Positions 46,893-55,966 of a stretch of 64,000 nt of DNA are shown here, one piece after another. Within the stretch, counting starts at the first letter, position 1; each line of letters begins with the position of its first letter. Below the pieces are notes generated by a model. It had not been told where the DNA came from. It ran no database searches and saw only the letters and a program-made list of their open reading frames with translations. This DNA comes from a bacterium (GTDB lineage: Bacteria > Bacillota > Bacilli > Lactobacillales > Streptococcaceae): contig CAJNCF010000005.1 of NCBI GenBank assembly GCA_905221195.1, positions 84,885 through 148,884 of the forward strand, written 5' to 3'. The position numbers and the translations under genes were made by a program.

Positions 46893-47432
46893 ATGAAAGC
46901 AGAACTACGCAAGCAAGTCTTGCAGGAAATGAAGGCTATACCTAGAGAGCAAAAACAGGCTATAGACCAAGCTTTAACAGAAGGACTTTTACAACACCCC
47001 TTCTACCAAGAAACAAATACAATCGCAACCTATCTCTCTTTTCCGCATGAGTTTCAAACTCAGGGATTGATTGAGCAGGCGCTGAAGGATGGCAAGAAGG
47101 TCCTAATACCAAAAACCTATCCCAAGGGGCGCATGGACTTTGTAGTCTATAATCCGCAGCAGTTGGTCAAAACTTCCTTTGGCTTACTGGAACCACAGGG
47201 AGATTTGGAAGTGGTGGATGCCTCTCAGATTGATTTGATTCATGTTCCAGGGCTGGCTTTTACGAGAGAGGGCTATCGGATTGGCTATGGTGGAGGTTAT
47301 TATGACCGCTATCTGAAACATTTTACTGGTCATACTTTAAGTACGGTTTATCCTTGTCAAATTTGGGATTTTATACCTGAGGACCATGATATTCCTGTTC
47401 AGGAGGTATTGATTGATGAAAGAAATCTTTGA
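46893..47432 (+). CDS. 5-formyltetrahydrofolate cyclo-ligase
   Basis: 179 aa, full-length for the family. Converts 5-formyl-THF to 5,10-methenyl-THF. N-terminal KAELRKQVLQEM and C-terminal GYRIGYGGGYYDRYL with the nucleotide-binding glycines are typical. The ATG at 46893 is chosen because GAGG lies upstream; a TTG two codons earlier is unlikely. Its end overlaps the rhomboid gene by 17 bases. Confidence 0.92.
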   Translation: MKAELRKQVLQEMKAIPREQKQAIDQALTEGLLQHPFYQETNTIATYLSFPHEFQTQGLIEQALKDGKKVLIPKTYPKGRMDFVVYNPQQLVKTSFGLLEPQGDLEVVDASQIDLIHVPGLAFTREGYRIGYGGGYYDRYLKHFTGHTLSTVYPCQIWDFIPEDHDIPVQEVLIDERNL

Positions 47433-48093
47433 TAGGCGTTACCCTGTGACGAGTTTCTTTCTCTTAGTGACGGCCTTGGTATTTCTACTAATGTTAGTGA
47501 CCACAGGAGGAAACTTTTACAGGGCAGATACCCTATTTCGATTTGGGGCAATGTATGGTCCTGCCATTCGCCTCTTTCCTGAGCAGATTTGGCGTCTCTT
47601 TTCGGCTATTTTTGTACATATTGGATGGGAGCATTTCATTGTCAATATGCTTTCGCTTTATTATCTTGGAAGGCAGGTAGAGGAGATTTTCGGTCCTAAG
47701 CAGTTTTTCTTTCTCTATCTCTTATCAGGAATGATGGGGAATCTCTTTGTTTTTGTATTTAGCCCGAAATCCTTAGCAGCAGGAGCTTCTACTTCTCTCT
47801 ATGGGCTATTTGCCGCGATTATCATTCTTCGTTATGCTACGCGTAATCCTTATATTCAGCAGTTGGGGCAATCTTATCTGACACTTTTTGTAGTTAACAT
47901 TATTGGGAGTGTTCTGATTCCAGGAATCAGCCTAGCTGGCCATATCGGAGGTGCAGTTGGTGGCGCATTTCTAGCAGTTATCTTTCCAGTTAGAGGAGAA
48001 AGATGGATGTATCGTACCAGCCAGAGGTTGGGAGCGATAGTCTTGTTCGTAGGACTTGCAGTCTTTCTTCTCTACAAGGGAATGGGAATGTGA
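47416..48093 (+). CDS. Rhomboid family intramembrane serine protease
   Basis: 225 aa with six to seven membrane helices. The catalytic dyad is visible as GAS with Ser125 and LAGHIGG with His174, and the oxyanion asparagine in HFIVNMLSLYYLG (Asn77). Start ATG at 47416 with AGGAGG inside the preceding gene. It cleaves membrane proteins within the bilayer; natural targets are unknown, though recent work on streptococcal rhomboids links them to handling of orphan membrane proteins. Confidence 0.92.
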   Translation: MKEIFDRRYPVTSFFLLVTALVFLLMLVTTGGNFYRADTLFRFGAMYGPAIRLFPEQIWRLFSAIFVHIGWEHFIVNMLSLYYLGRQVEEIFGPKQFFFLYLLSGMMGNLFVFVFSPKSLAAGASTSLYGLFAAIIILRYATRNPYIQQLGQSYLTLFVVNIIGSVLIPGISLAGHIGGAVGGAFLAVIFPVRGERWMYRTSQRLGAIVLFVGLAVFLLYKGMGM

Positions 48094-48120
48094 CGAAGTT
48101 GAAAGAAAATTTGTGTAATG

Positions 48121-48156
48121 AAAAAAGATAAGGCATTTTTTGAACCTTATCTTTTT
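48121..48156. terminator. Bidirectional terminator between rhomboid and galU genes
   Basis: AAAAAGATAAGG pairs with CCTTATCTTTTT between two convergent genes. Confidence 0.85.
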
Positions 48157-48159
48157 ATT

Positions 48160-49059
48160 TTATTCCTTCTCAGCCAACTCTTTTCCAAGTTGGATGAGGT
48201 ATTCTTTCAAATCATCCTTGACTTGTGGGTGCTTGAGGGCGTAGTCAATAGATGTTTTCATAAAGCCAAACTTATCCCCAACATCGTAACGAGCTCCTGT
48301 AAATTCACGGGCGAAAACACGTTGTGTTTTATTGAGAGTATCGATTGCATCGGTAAGCTGGATTTCATTTCCAGCACCAGGTGCTTGATTTTCTAAGATA
48401 TCAAAAATTTCTGGTGTGAGAAGATAGCGTCCGATGATTGCCAAATCACTTGGAGCATCTTCGGGAGCTGGTTTTTCAACGAAAGTTTCGACACTATAGA
48501 GGCCGTTGATTCCTTCTCCTTGAGGAGCAATGACTCCATATGATGAAACGTCTTCATGTGGTACGGGCATGACAGCAATGGTTGATGCGTGTGTCTTTTC
48601 ATAATCATTCATCAGTTGTTTTGTCAAAGGAACTGCCTTTTCCTCTGTGATGTCCATAAGGTCATCACCCAGCATAACAACGAAAGGTTCGTTCCCGACA
48701 AAAGCTTTGGCTTGTAAGACAGCATCTCCCAGACCACGAGGATGGCTTTGACGAATAAAATGGAGGCGAATGCCAGTTGTTTCATCAACTAATTTCAGTA
48801 AGTCATGTTTTCCTTTTTCTTTGAGGTTGTATTCAAGCTCAAAGTTTGAGTCAAAATGGTCTTCAATAGAACGTTTTGATTTACCAGTGACAACCAGAAT
48901 ATCTTCAATGCCTGATTTAAGAGCTTCTTCTACGATAAACTGGATAGTTGGTTTATCTACAATTGGCAACATTTCTTTGGCAAGGGCCTTGGTTGCTGGT
49001 AAAAATCGAGTTCCTAGTCCAGCGGCAGGAATGACTGCTTTTCTAACTTTCGGTGCCAT
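48160..49059 (-). CDS. galU: UTP-glucose-1-phosphate uridylyltransferase
   Basis: 299 aa nucleotidyltransferase making UDP-glucose for capsule, teichoic acid and glycolipid synthesis. N-terminal [20 protein letters not shown] and VEKP motif are intact. It lies 21 bases downstream of gpsA on the same transcript, the usual mitis-group arrangement. Confidence 0.97.
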   Translation of the reverse strand: MAPKVRKAVIPAAGLGTRFLPATKALAKEMLPIVDKPTIQFIVEEALKSGIEDILVVTGKSKRSIEDHFDSNFELEYNLKEKGKHDLLKLVDETTGIRLHFIRQSHPRGLGDAVLQAKAFVGNEPFVVMLGDDLMDITEEKAVPLTKQLMNDYEKTHASTIAVMPVPHEDVSSYGVIAPQGEGINGLYSVETFVEKPAPEDAPSDLAIIGRYLLTPEIFDILENQAPGAGNEIQLTDAIDTLNKTQRVFAREFTGARYDVGDKFGFMKTSIDYALKHPQVKDDLKEYLIQLGKELAEKE

Positions 49060-49080
49060 AATAATCCTTTCTCTAGAGGG

Positions 49081-50097
49081 TTAAGACCACTCATTTTCTG
49101 CTTTAAATTCATTGTTCATGATGTCATAAATGGCATCTTTGATATTGGTTCCTTGGTAGATAACTTGGTAAATAGCCTGTGTGATTGGCATATAAACCCC
49201 AAGCTCTTGCGCTAGTTCATAGGCTGCTCGAGTCGTTGAAATACCTTCAATTACCATGCCCATGTTGGCTTCGATATCAGCTAGGGATTCTCCACGACCA
49301 AGGGCATCTCCAGCTCTCCAGTTACGAGAGTGGATGGAGGTTCCCGTTACGATCAAATCTCCCACACCAGATAAGCCACTATAGGTCAAAGGACTAGCCC
49401 CGAGTGCCACCCCCAGGCGTGTAATTTCTGCCAAGCCTCGAGCGATGATGGCTGCCTTGGCATTGTCACCAAATCCCAAACCATGTAAAGCTCCAGCACC
49501 GACAGCAATAATATTTTTAAGAGCACCAGCGGTTTCAACTCCAATAACATCCGTATTGGTATAAAGTCGGAAGTAGTGATTGCTAAAGAGTTCCTGAACG
49601 TATTGAGCTGTTTGTAAATCTTTAGAAGCAGCTGTGATTAAAGTTAGGTCACGCACAATGGTCTCTTCTGCATGGCTAGGTCCTGAGACAACGACGATAT
49701 CACTGCGGAGCTGTTCAGGAATCTCTTCTTCAAGGATGGTTGATAATCGTTTATGGCTATCAGGTTCTAATCCCTTTGATGCATGCATGATAATCGCCTT
49801 ATGGTCCAAGGTTTTTGCGACTTGTTGGGCAACAAGTCGTGTCACTTTTGTTGGGACAACAAACAAAATCGCATCTACATCTTTCAAGGCCTCTGCTAAG
49901 TCAGTGTAGGCAATGATTTTGTCATCTAGAACGACATCTTTAAAGTAGTGTTTATTAGTATGGTGTGTATTAATTTCATTGATTTGTTCGGGAATATTTC
50001 CCCAAATACGTACCTCGTGTCCATTGTCATTTAAGACTTGTGAAAGGGCAGTCCCCCAAGAACCAGGCCCCAAGACGGCGACGGTTTGTTTTTTCAT
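49081..50097 (-). CDS. gpsA: Glycerol-3-phosphate dehydrogenase [NAD(P)+]
   Basis: 338 aa. The N-terminal dinucleotide motif [14 protein letters not shown] and the catalytic lysine region [19 protein letters not shown] identify GpsA, which makes sn-glycerol-3-phosphate for phospholipids. AAGGAGG precedes the ATG; an extended -10 (TGA TAGAAT) lies upstream on the minus strand. First gene of gpsA-galU. Confidence 0.96.
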   Translation of the reverse strand: MKKQTVAVLGPGSWGTALSQVLNDNGHEVRIWGNIPEQINEINTHHTNKHYFKDVVLDDKIIAYTDLAEALKDVDAILFVVPTKVTRLVAQQVAKTLDHKAIIMHASKGLEPDSHKRLSTILEEEIPEQLRSDIVVVSGPSHAEETIVRDLTLITAASKDLQTAQYVQELFSNHYFRLYTNTDVIGVETAGALKNIIAVGAGALHGLGFGDNAKAAIIARGLAEITRLGVALGASPLTYSGLSGVGDLIVTGTSIHSRNWRAGDALGRGESLADIEANMGMVIEGISTTRAAYELAQELGVYMPITQAIYQVIYQGTNIKDAIYDIMNNEFKAENEWS

Positions 50098-50201
50098 GTT
50101 TTCCTCCTTAATAGAGTCCTTTCCATTATTCTATCATATTCTAGAGGATTTTGCACTTGCATTGCTGGGGGAGTGGTAGCTTTGTTGCTTGAAAAATATA
50201 C

Positions 50202-50242
50202 AAAAACCGAGGCTAAGTATTAAACTCTTAGTCTCGGTTTTG
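50202..50242. terminator. Terminator after small membrane ORF
   Basis: AAAACCGAGGCTAAG pairs with CTTAGTCTCGGTTTT (one G-T). It ends the minus-strand 81-aa ORF and insulates gpsA. Confidence 0.9.
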
Positions 50243-50266
50243 ATATTCCTTAAAGAATAGCTAGGT

Positions 50267-50512
50267 TTATTTCAATTGATCTGTAATGTCTTTTGATAGC
50301 AACATTCCCAGATGATAAGTTTTATTAATGTAAGCAATGACATCATTGATATTTTCAGTCGTTTGAATTTTCTCTTTGATGTCAGCCCTAAATGTTTCAT
50401 CCTTCAAAAGTTGTTCTTGGTAGAGTCTTTGAAGTCTCTCCTTCTCGTACTTATTGAGCAGAAAAAGGAACACCAAGCTAATTACAACGAGGATATAAGC
50501 ATATTGGCTCAT
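50267..50512 (-). CDS. Small membrane-anchored protein (81 aa)
   Basis: 81 aa from the ATG at 50512, chosen because AGGGAG lies upstream; the frame is open further but runs into the hairpin array. One N-terminal membrane helix (YAYILVVISLVFLFLLN) is followed by a charged helical domain (YEKERLQRLYQEQLLKDETF). It lies downstream of argS on the same strand, separated by the structured array at 50551-50960. Not recognised. Confidence 0.75.
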   Translation of the reverse strand: MSQYAYILVVISLVFLFLLNKYEKERLQRLYQEQLLKDETFRADIKEKIQTTENINDVIAYINKTYHLGMLLSKDITDQLK

Positions 50513-50550
50513 AAGATATCTCCCTGTATGATAAAGAAGTAGTGAGTAGA

Positions 50551-50960
50551 TTGAATTAGTGAAGCGCCTAGCCAAATACCTGATAGGATTTGGCATTCGT
50601 TACTTAGGTTACTTTACAATAAAGTGATTAAAAGATTACGACATGAACCAAACCAAATCGATATTATTTGGTTTGGTAAATTAGTAAAGCGTTTAGACAA
50701 GTGTCTCTGATTACGACGTCATGGCTCCTAAATCGATTATATTTAGGGGCCATGACTAGTGAGCAGTTAGCTAGTCCGCATATAAGCGGCTAGCGTCTAA
50801 CAATTAGGAACTTTAGTTCCAATAAATTTAAGATTACGACGTTTTAGGACATAAATCGATCATATTTATGTCCTAAAACTAGTGAAGCGTTTAGGCAATT
50901 CGCCATATAGCGATTGCCGTCAAGAGACTAGGAACTTTAGTTCCAGTCTCTTGTAACGAT
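50551..50960 (-). repeat. Tandem array of structured hairpin units
   Basis: Three units and a partial fourth fill the gap between argS and the 81-aa ORF. Plus-strand order in each unit: GATTACGAC (50634, 50709, 50832); hairpin C with 12-16 bp arms and conserved loop context AAAT-CGATNNT-ATTT (50647-50677, 50718-50756, 50841-50879); TAGTGAAGCG-like box (50557, 50682, 50757, 50880); and hairpin B with a single bulged base (50571-50594, 50695-50706 short and unbulged, 50770-50794, 50894-50918). Two units add hairpin D with core GGAACTTTAGTTCC and a bulged A (50803-50823, 50922-50952). Stem sequences differ between units but pairing is kept. No ORF is convincing. Confidence 0.85.
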
Positions 50961-52652
50961 TTACATCTTCTCTGGCGCTTCTACTCCAAGCAAACGAAGG
51001 GCTTCTTTGAGAACGACTGCGGTTGCGTAGCTGAGAGCTAGACGGCTTTCGCGTTCTGGGCTTTCATCCAAGATACGGGTATGTGCATAATATTTGTTAA
51101 AGGCTTGAGCCAGGCTAACTGCAAATTTAGCAATGATAGAAGGTTCAAAGTTATCTGCCGCACGGTTGATAATACGTGGGAAGTCTTGGATGAGTTTAAT
51201 GATTTCCCAGCTTTCAGCATCATTCAAGCTATAGTTGCCAGCTGTTTCAGGTTTGAAATCGGCTTTGCGTAAGATAGATTGGATACGAGCGTAGGCATAT
51301 TGAACGTAAGGTCCAGTTTCACCCTCGAAGGATACCATGGCCTCTAAGTCGAAGTCATATCCATTTGTACGGTCGGTCTTGAGATCATAGAATTTAATGG
51401 CTCCTACCCCGACAGCATGGGCTACCTGATCTTTATTTTCTAGTTCAGGATTTTTAGCTTCGATTTGGGCCTTGGCACGGCTAACAGCCTCTGCAATAGT
51501 AGGCTCTAGCAAGATGACATTACCTTTACGAGTAGAGAGTTTTTTCCCTTCCTTTGTAACCAAACCACAAGGAACGTGAGTAATGTCGTCACTCCAGTCG
51601 TAGCCCATCTCTTTCAAGACAGCTTTGAGCTGCTTAAAGTGGGCAGATTGCTCTTGACCAACGACGTAGATAGATTTAGCAAATTGGTATTCGTTTTTAC
51701 GGTAAAGGGCTGCAGCCAAGTCACGTGTGATATAGAGAGTTGCACCATCAGATTTCTTGATAAGGGCTGGATGTTCGATTCCATATTTCTCAAGTTTCAC
51801 AACTTGGGCACCTTCTGACTCAACAAGAAGGCCTTTTTCAGAAAGAATGTCTACAACTGCATCCATCTTATCATTGTAGAAGGCTTCTCCGTTGTAGCTG
51901 TCAAATTCAACCTTCAGTTCATTGTAAAGGCGGTTAAATTCCAACAAACTTTCATCACGGAACCATTGCCAAAGTGCAAGAGCTTCCTCATCTCCATTTT
52001 CCAGTTTACGGAACCATTCGCGTGCTTCTTCATCCAAGCTAGGGTCGTTTTCAGCTTCAGCATTGATGCGGACATAGAGTTTAAGAAGTTCATCGATTGG
52101 ATGAGCTTTTACAGCTTCTTCGTCACCCCATTTTTTGTAGGCGACAATCAGCATACCAAACTGTTTACCCCAGTCTCCCAAATGATTGACCTTGACTGTT
52201 TGATAACCGATTTTTTGGAAAATATGTGACAGGCTATCCCCGATAACGGTTGAGCGCAGGTGACCAATCGAGAATGGTTTAGCGATATTAGGACTAGACA
52301 TATCGATAACAACATTTTCTTGTTTACCAATGTTTTGGTCAGCATAGTGTTCTTTTTCAGCGATAACAGCTTGCAATACTTGAGCAGAAATGGCAGATTT
52401 ATCAAGGAAAAAGTTGACGTAAGGCCCAGTTGCAACAACCTTTTCAAAGGCTTGGCTGTTAATCTTTTCAGCCAGTTCAGCCGCAATCATTTGTGGCGCT
52501 TTACGTTCGACTTTTGCAAGAGAAAAAGCAGGGAAAGCGATGTCTCCCATTTCTGAGTTTTTAGGGGTTTCCAGTAAATTTAAAATAGCCTCTTGGTCCA
52601 GGCTATCAATAACGCTAGCCAACTCGCTAGCAATCAATTCTTTTGTATTCAT
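50961..52652 (-). CDS. argS: Arginyl-tRNA synthetase
   Basis: 563 aa class I synthetase. N-terminal additional domain, HIGH variant SIGH (128-131 within [16 protein letters not shown]), KLSTRKG near the KMSKS position, and a C-terminal DALR anticodon domain ending in [10 protein letters not shown]. It is divergent from argR across a 135-bp promoter region, with its own extended -10 (TGA TAAAAT) on the minus strand. Confidence 0.97.
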   Translation of the reverse strand: MNTKELIASELASVIDSLDQEAILNLLETPKNSEMGDIAFPAFSLAKVERKAPQMIAAELAEKINSQAFEKVVATGPYVNFFLDKSAISAQVLQAVIAEKEHYADQNIGKQENVVIDMSSPNIAKPFSIGHLRSTVIGDSLSHIFQKIGYQTVKVNHLGDWGKQFGMLIVAYKKWGDEEAVKAHPIDELLKLYVRINAEAENDPSLDEEAREWFRKLENGDEEALALWQWFRDESLLEFNRLYNELKVEFDSYNGEAFYNDKMDAVVDILSEKGLLVESEGAQVVKLEKYGIEHPALIKKSDGATLYITRDLAAALYRKNEYQFAKSIYVVGQEQSAHFKQLKAVLKEMGYDWSDDITHVPCGLVTKEGKKLSTRKGNVILLEPTIAEAVSRAKAQIEAKNPELENKDQVAHAVGVGAIKFYDLKTDRTNGYDFDLEAMVSFEGETGPYVQYAYARIQSILRKADFKPETAGNYSLNDAESWEIIKLIQDFPRIINRAADNFEPSIIAKFAVSLAQAFNKYYAHTRILDESPERESRLALSYATAVVLKEALRLLGVEAPEKM

Positions 52653-52716
52653 TAAGAGCTCCTTTTTGGACTTTTCTACTATTTTATCACAATTTTAAAG
52701 AAAGAAGAAAAAATTT

Positions 52717-52787
52717 TTGAAATCTCCTATTTTTTTGGTATAATATAGTTATAAAATTAGTTATAAATATTCACATAAGAGGATTTT
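52717..52787 (+). promoter_or_regulatory. argR promoter with possible ARG half-site
   Basis: -35 TTGAAA (52717-52722), 16-bp spacer, extended -10 TATAAT (52739-52744). Downstream, TATTCACA (about 52769-52776) resembles half of an ArgR box, so autoregulation is plausible. Confidence 0.65.
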
Positions 52788-53234
52788 ATGAGAAAAAGAG
52801 ATCGTCATCAGTTAATAAAAAAAATGATTACTGAGGAGAAATTAAGTACACAAAAAGAAATTCAAGATCGGTTGGAGGCGCACAATGTCTTTGTGACTCA
52901 GACCACCTTGTCTCGTGATTTGCGTGAAATCGGCTTGACCAAGGTCAAGAAAAATGATATGGTGTATTATGTACTAGCAAATGAGACAGAAAAGATTGAT
53001 TTAGTGGAATTTTTGTCTCATCATTTAGAAGGTGTTGCAAGAGCAGAGTTTACCTTGGTACTTCATACCAAATTGGGCGAAGCCTCTGTTTTGGCAAATA
53101 TTGTAGATGCAAACAAGGATGAATGGATTTTAGGAACAGTTGCTGGTGCCAATACCTTATTGGTCATTTGTCGAGACCAGCACGTTGCCAAACTCATGGA
53201 AGATCGTTTGCTAGATTTGATGAAAGATAAGTAA
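52788..53234 (+). CDS. argR: Arginine repressor ArgR-type regulator
   Basis: 148 aa. The N-terminal winged helix ([39 protein letters not shown]) and the C-terminal arginine-binding hexamer domain ([16 protein letters not shown]) are complete. Streptococci encode several ArgR/AhrC paralogues; this one is next to argS and mutS, as in pneumococcus. Confidence 0.93.
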   Translation: MRKRDRHQLIKKMITEEKLSTQKEIQDRLEAHNVFVTQTTLSRDLREIGLTKVKKNDMVYYVLANETEKIDLVEFLSHHLEGVARAEFTLVLHTKLGEASVLANIVDANKDEWILGTVAGANTLLVICRDQHVAKLMEDRLLDLMKDK

Positions 53235-53284
53235 GGTCTTGGGAGTTGCTCTCAAGACTTATTTTTGACAAGGAGAGACGGAAA

Positions 53285-55819
53285 ATGGCGACAGAAAAGC
53301 TATCACCTGGTATGCAACAGTATGTGGATATAAAAAAGCAATATCCAGATGCTTTTTTGCTCTTTCGGATGGGTGATTTTTATGAATTGTTTTATGAGGA
53401 TGCGGTCAATGCTGCGCAGATTCTGGAAATTTCCTTAACGAGTCGCAACAAGAATGCCGATAATCCGATTCCTATGGCGGGGGTTCCCTATCATTCTGTC
53501 CAGCAGTATATCGATGTATTGATTGAGCAAGGCTATAAGGTAGCCATTGCAGAGCAGACGGAAGATCCTAAACAAGCGGTTGGGGTTGTTAAACGAGAAG
53601 TTGTTCAGGTTATTACGCCAGGGACAGTGGTCGATAGCAGTAAGCCAGACAGTCAGAACAATTTCTTGGTTGCCGTAGATCGTGAGGGCAATCAGTTTGG
53701 CTTAGCCTATATGGATCTGGTGACTGGTGACTTTTACGTGACAGGTCTTTTGGATTTCACGCTGGTTTGTGGGGAAATCCGCAATCTCAAGGCTCGAGAA
53801 GTGGTGCTGGGCTATGACTTGTCCGAGGCGGAAGAACAGATTCTCAGTCGTCAGATGAATCTGGTGCTCTCTTATGAGAAAGAAGGCTTTGAGGACCTTC
53901 ATTTACTGGATCCACGATTGGCAACTGTGGAGCAAGCGGCATCTAGTAAATTGCTTCAGTATGTTCACCGTACCCAGATGCGGGAATTGAACCACCTCAA
54001 GCCTGTTATCCGCTATGAAATCAAAGATTTCTTGCAGATGGATTATGCGACCAAGGCTAGTCTGGATTTGGTTGAGAATGCCCGTTCAGGCAAGAAGCAA
54101 GGCAGTCTTTTCTGGCTTTTGGATGAAACCAAAACAGCTATGGGAATGCGTCTCTTGCGTTCTTGGATTCATCGTCCTTTGATTGATAAGGAACGAATTG
54201 TTCAACGTCAGGAAGTGGTGCAGGTCTTTCTTGATCACTTCTTTGAGCGCAGTGATTTGACAGACAGTCTCAAGGGTGTTTATGACATCGAACGTTTGGC
54301 TAGTCGAGTTTCTTTTGGCAAAACAAATCCCAAGGATCTCTTGCAGCTGGCGGCCACCTTATCTAGTGTGCCACGGATTCGTACGATTTTAGAAGGGATG
54401 GAGCAACCTGCTCTAGACTATCTTATCGCACAACTGGATGGAATCCCTGAGTTGGAGAGTTTGATTAGCGCTGCCATTGCTCCTGAAGCTCCTCATGTGA
54501 TTACAGATGGGGGAATTATCCGAACTGGATTTGATGAGACTTTAGACAAGTACCGACGAGTTCTCAGAGAAGGGACTGGTTGGATTGCTGAAATTGAGGC
54601 TAAGGAGCGAGAAAACTCTGGTATTAGCTCACTTAAGATTGTCTATAATAAAAAGGATGGCTATTATTTCCATGTGACCAATTCACAATTGGGGAATGTG
54701 CCAGTCCACTTTTTTCGCAAGGCGACGCTGAAAAACTCGGAACGCTTTGGAACCGAAGAATTGGCCCGTATCGAGGGCGATATGTTGGAAGCGCGTGAGA
54801 AGTCAGCCAACCTAGAATACGAAATCTTTATGCGTATTCGTGAAGAGGTCAGCAAGTACATCCAGCGTTTGCAGGCTCTAGCCCAAGGAATTGCGACAGT
54901 TGATGTCTTACAGAGTCTGGCAGTTGTGGCTGAAACCCAGCATTTGATCCGACCAGAGTTCGGAGACGACTCACAAATCGACATCCAGAAAGGGCGCCAT
55001 GCTGTCGTTGAAAAGGTTATGGGGGCTCAGACCTATATTCCAAATACGATTCAGATGGCAGAAGATACCAGTATTCAGCTGATTACAGGGCCAAACATGA
55101 GTGGGAAGTCAACCTACATGCGTCAGTTAGCTATGACGGCGGTTATGGCTCAGTTGGGTTCTTATGTGCCAGCGGAAAGCGCCCATTTACCGATTTTTGA
55201 TGCAATCTTTACCCGTATCGGAGCAGCCGATGATTTGGTTTCAGGCCAATCAACCTTTATGGTGGAGATGATGGAGGCCAACAATGCCATTTCGCATGCG
55301 ACTAAGAATTCTTTGATTCTCTTTGATGAGTTAGGACGGGGAACCGCGACTTATGATGGGATGGCCTTGGCCCAATCAATCATTGAATATATCCATGAAC
55401 ATATCGGAGCCAAGACTCTCTTTGCGACCCACTACCATGAATTGACCAGTCTAGAGTCTAGCTTGGAACATTTGGTCAATGTCCACGTAGCAACCTTGGA
55501 GCGGGATGGACAGGTCACCTTTCTTCATAAGATTGAACCAGGACCGGCTGACAAATCCTACGGTATTCATGTGGCAAAGATTGCTGGCTTACCAGCAGAA
55601 CTTTTAGCAAGGGCGGATAAGATTTTGACTCAGTTAGAGAGTCAGGGGACAGAAAGCCCTACTCCCATGAGACAAACAAGTACTGTCACTGAACAGATTT
55701 CACTCTTTGACGCGCCAGCAGAAAATCCTATCCTAGCAGAATTAGCTAAACTGGATGTTTACAACATGACACCTATGCAGGCTATGAATGTCTTGGTTGA
55801 GTTAAAACAAAAATTATAA
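53285..55819 (+). CDS. mutS: DNA mismatch repair protein MutS (HexA)
   Basis: 844 aa, full length. The N-terminal mismatch-binding domain shows the [10 protein letters not shown] motif, with the Phe-X-Glu-type mismatch contact region, and the C-terminal ATPase has GPNMSGKST (602-610) and [15 protein letters not shown]. The start [13 protein letters not shown] is chosen for the GGAGAG site upstream; the frame is open 13 codons earlier. Called hexA in pneumococcus, where it also limits transformation. Confidence 0.97.
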   Translation: MATEKLSPGMQQYVDIKKQYPDAFLLFRMGDFYELFYEDAVNAAQILEISLTSRNKNADNPIPMAGVPYHSVQQYIDVLIEQGYKVAIAEQTEDPKQAVGVVKREVVQVITPGTVVDSSKPDSQNNFLVAVDREGNQFGLAYMDLVTGDFYVTGLLDFTLVCGEIRNLKAREVVLGYDLSEAEEQILSRQMNLVLSYEKEGFEDLHLLDPRLATVEQAASSKLLQYVHRTQMRELNHLKPVIRYEIKDFLQMDYATKASLDLVENARSGKKQGSLFWLLDETKTAMGMRLLRSWIHRPLIDKERIVQRQEVVQVFLDHFFERSDLTDSLKGVYDIERLASRVSFGKTNPKDLLQLAATLSSVPRIRTILEGMEQPALDYLIAQLDGIPELESLISAAIAPEAPHVITDGGIIRTGFDETLDKYRRVLREGTGWIAEIEAKERENSGISSLKIVYNKKDGYYFHVTNSQLGNVPVHFFRKATLKNSERFGTEELARIEGDMLEAREKSANLEYEIFMRIREEVSKYIQRLQALAQGIATVDVLQSLAVVAETQHLIRPEFGDDSQIDIQKGRHAVVEKVMGAQTYIPNTIQMAEDTSIQLITGPNMSGKSTYMRQLAMTAVMAQLGSYVPAESAHLPIFDAIFTRIGAADDLVSGQSTFMVEMMEANNAISHATKNSLILFDELGRGTATYDGMALAQSIIEYIHEHIGAKTLFATHYHELTSLESSLEHLVNVHVATLERDGQVTFLHKIEPGPADKSYGIHVAKIAGLPAELLARADKILTQLESQGTESPTPMRQTSTVTEQISLFDAPAENPILAELAKLDVYNMTPMQAMNVLVELKQKL

Positions 55820-55863
55820 AGCCAAAAATGACTAGTCATTCTAGCTGTATCAAGGAGACTTCT

Positions 55864-55892
55864 TTGACAAGTTCCCACTTTTTTGCTAGAAT
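55864..55892 (+). promoter_or_regulatory. patA promoter
   Basis: Perfect -35 TTGACA (55864-55869), 17-bp spacer, -10 TAGAAT (55887-55892). The start should fall near 55899. Confidence 0.85.
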
Positions 55893-55898
55893 AACATC

Positions 55899-55957
55899 AC
55901 ACAAACAGAATGAGAAGGAGCTGACGCATTGTCGCTCCCTTTTGTCTATTTTTTTAA
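55899..55957 (+). promoter_or_regulatory. patA leader attenuator with mini-ORF
   Basis: The leader holds a hairpin GGAGC-T-GAC / GTC-GCTCC (55917-55938) followed by CTTTTGTCTATTTTTTT, an intrinsic terminator ahead of patA. A four-codon frame ATG-AGA-AGG-AGC-TGA (55910-55924, MRRS) covers the left arm. A terminator here is known to hold down patAB in pneumococcus, and its disruption raises fluoroquinolone efflux; the leader-peptide reading is my inference. Confidence 0.8.
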
Positions 55958-55966
55958 GGAGAAAAT

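Noticed and set aside
50551..50960. CRISPR array
   Set aside because: Units of 75-123 bases with internal hairpins and no constant repeat/unique spacer structure; no cas genes.
50551..50960. Series of simple rho-independent terminators
   Set aside because: None of the hairpins is followed by a T-run on either strand, and the linkers between them are conserved.
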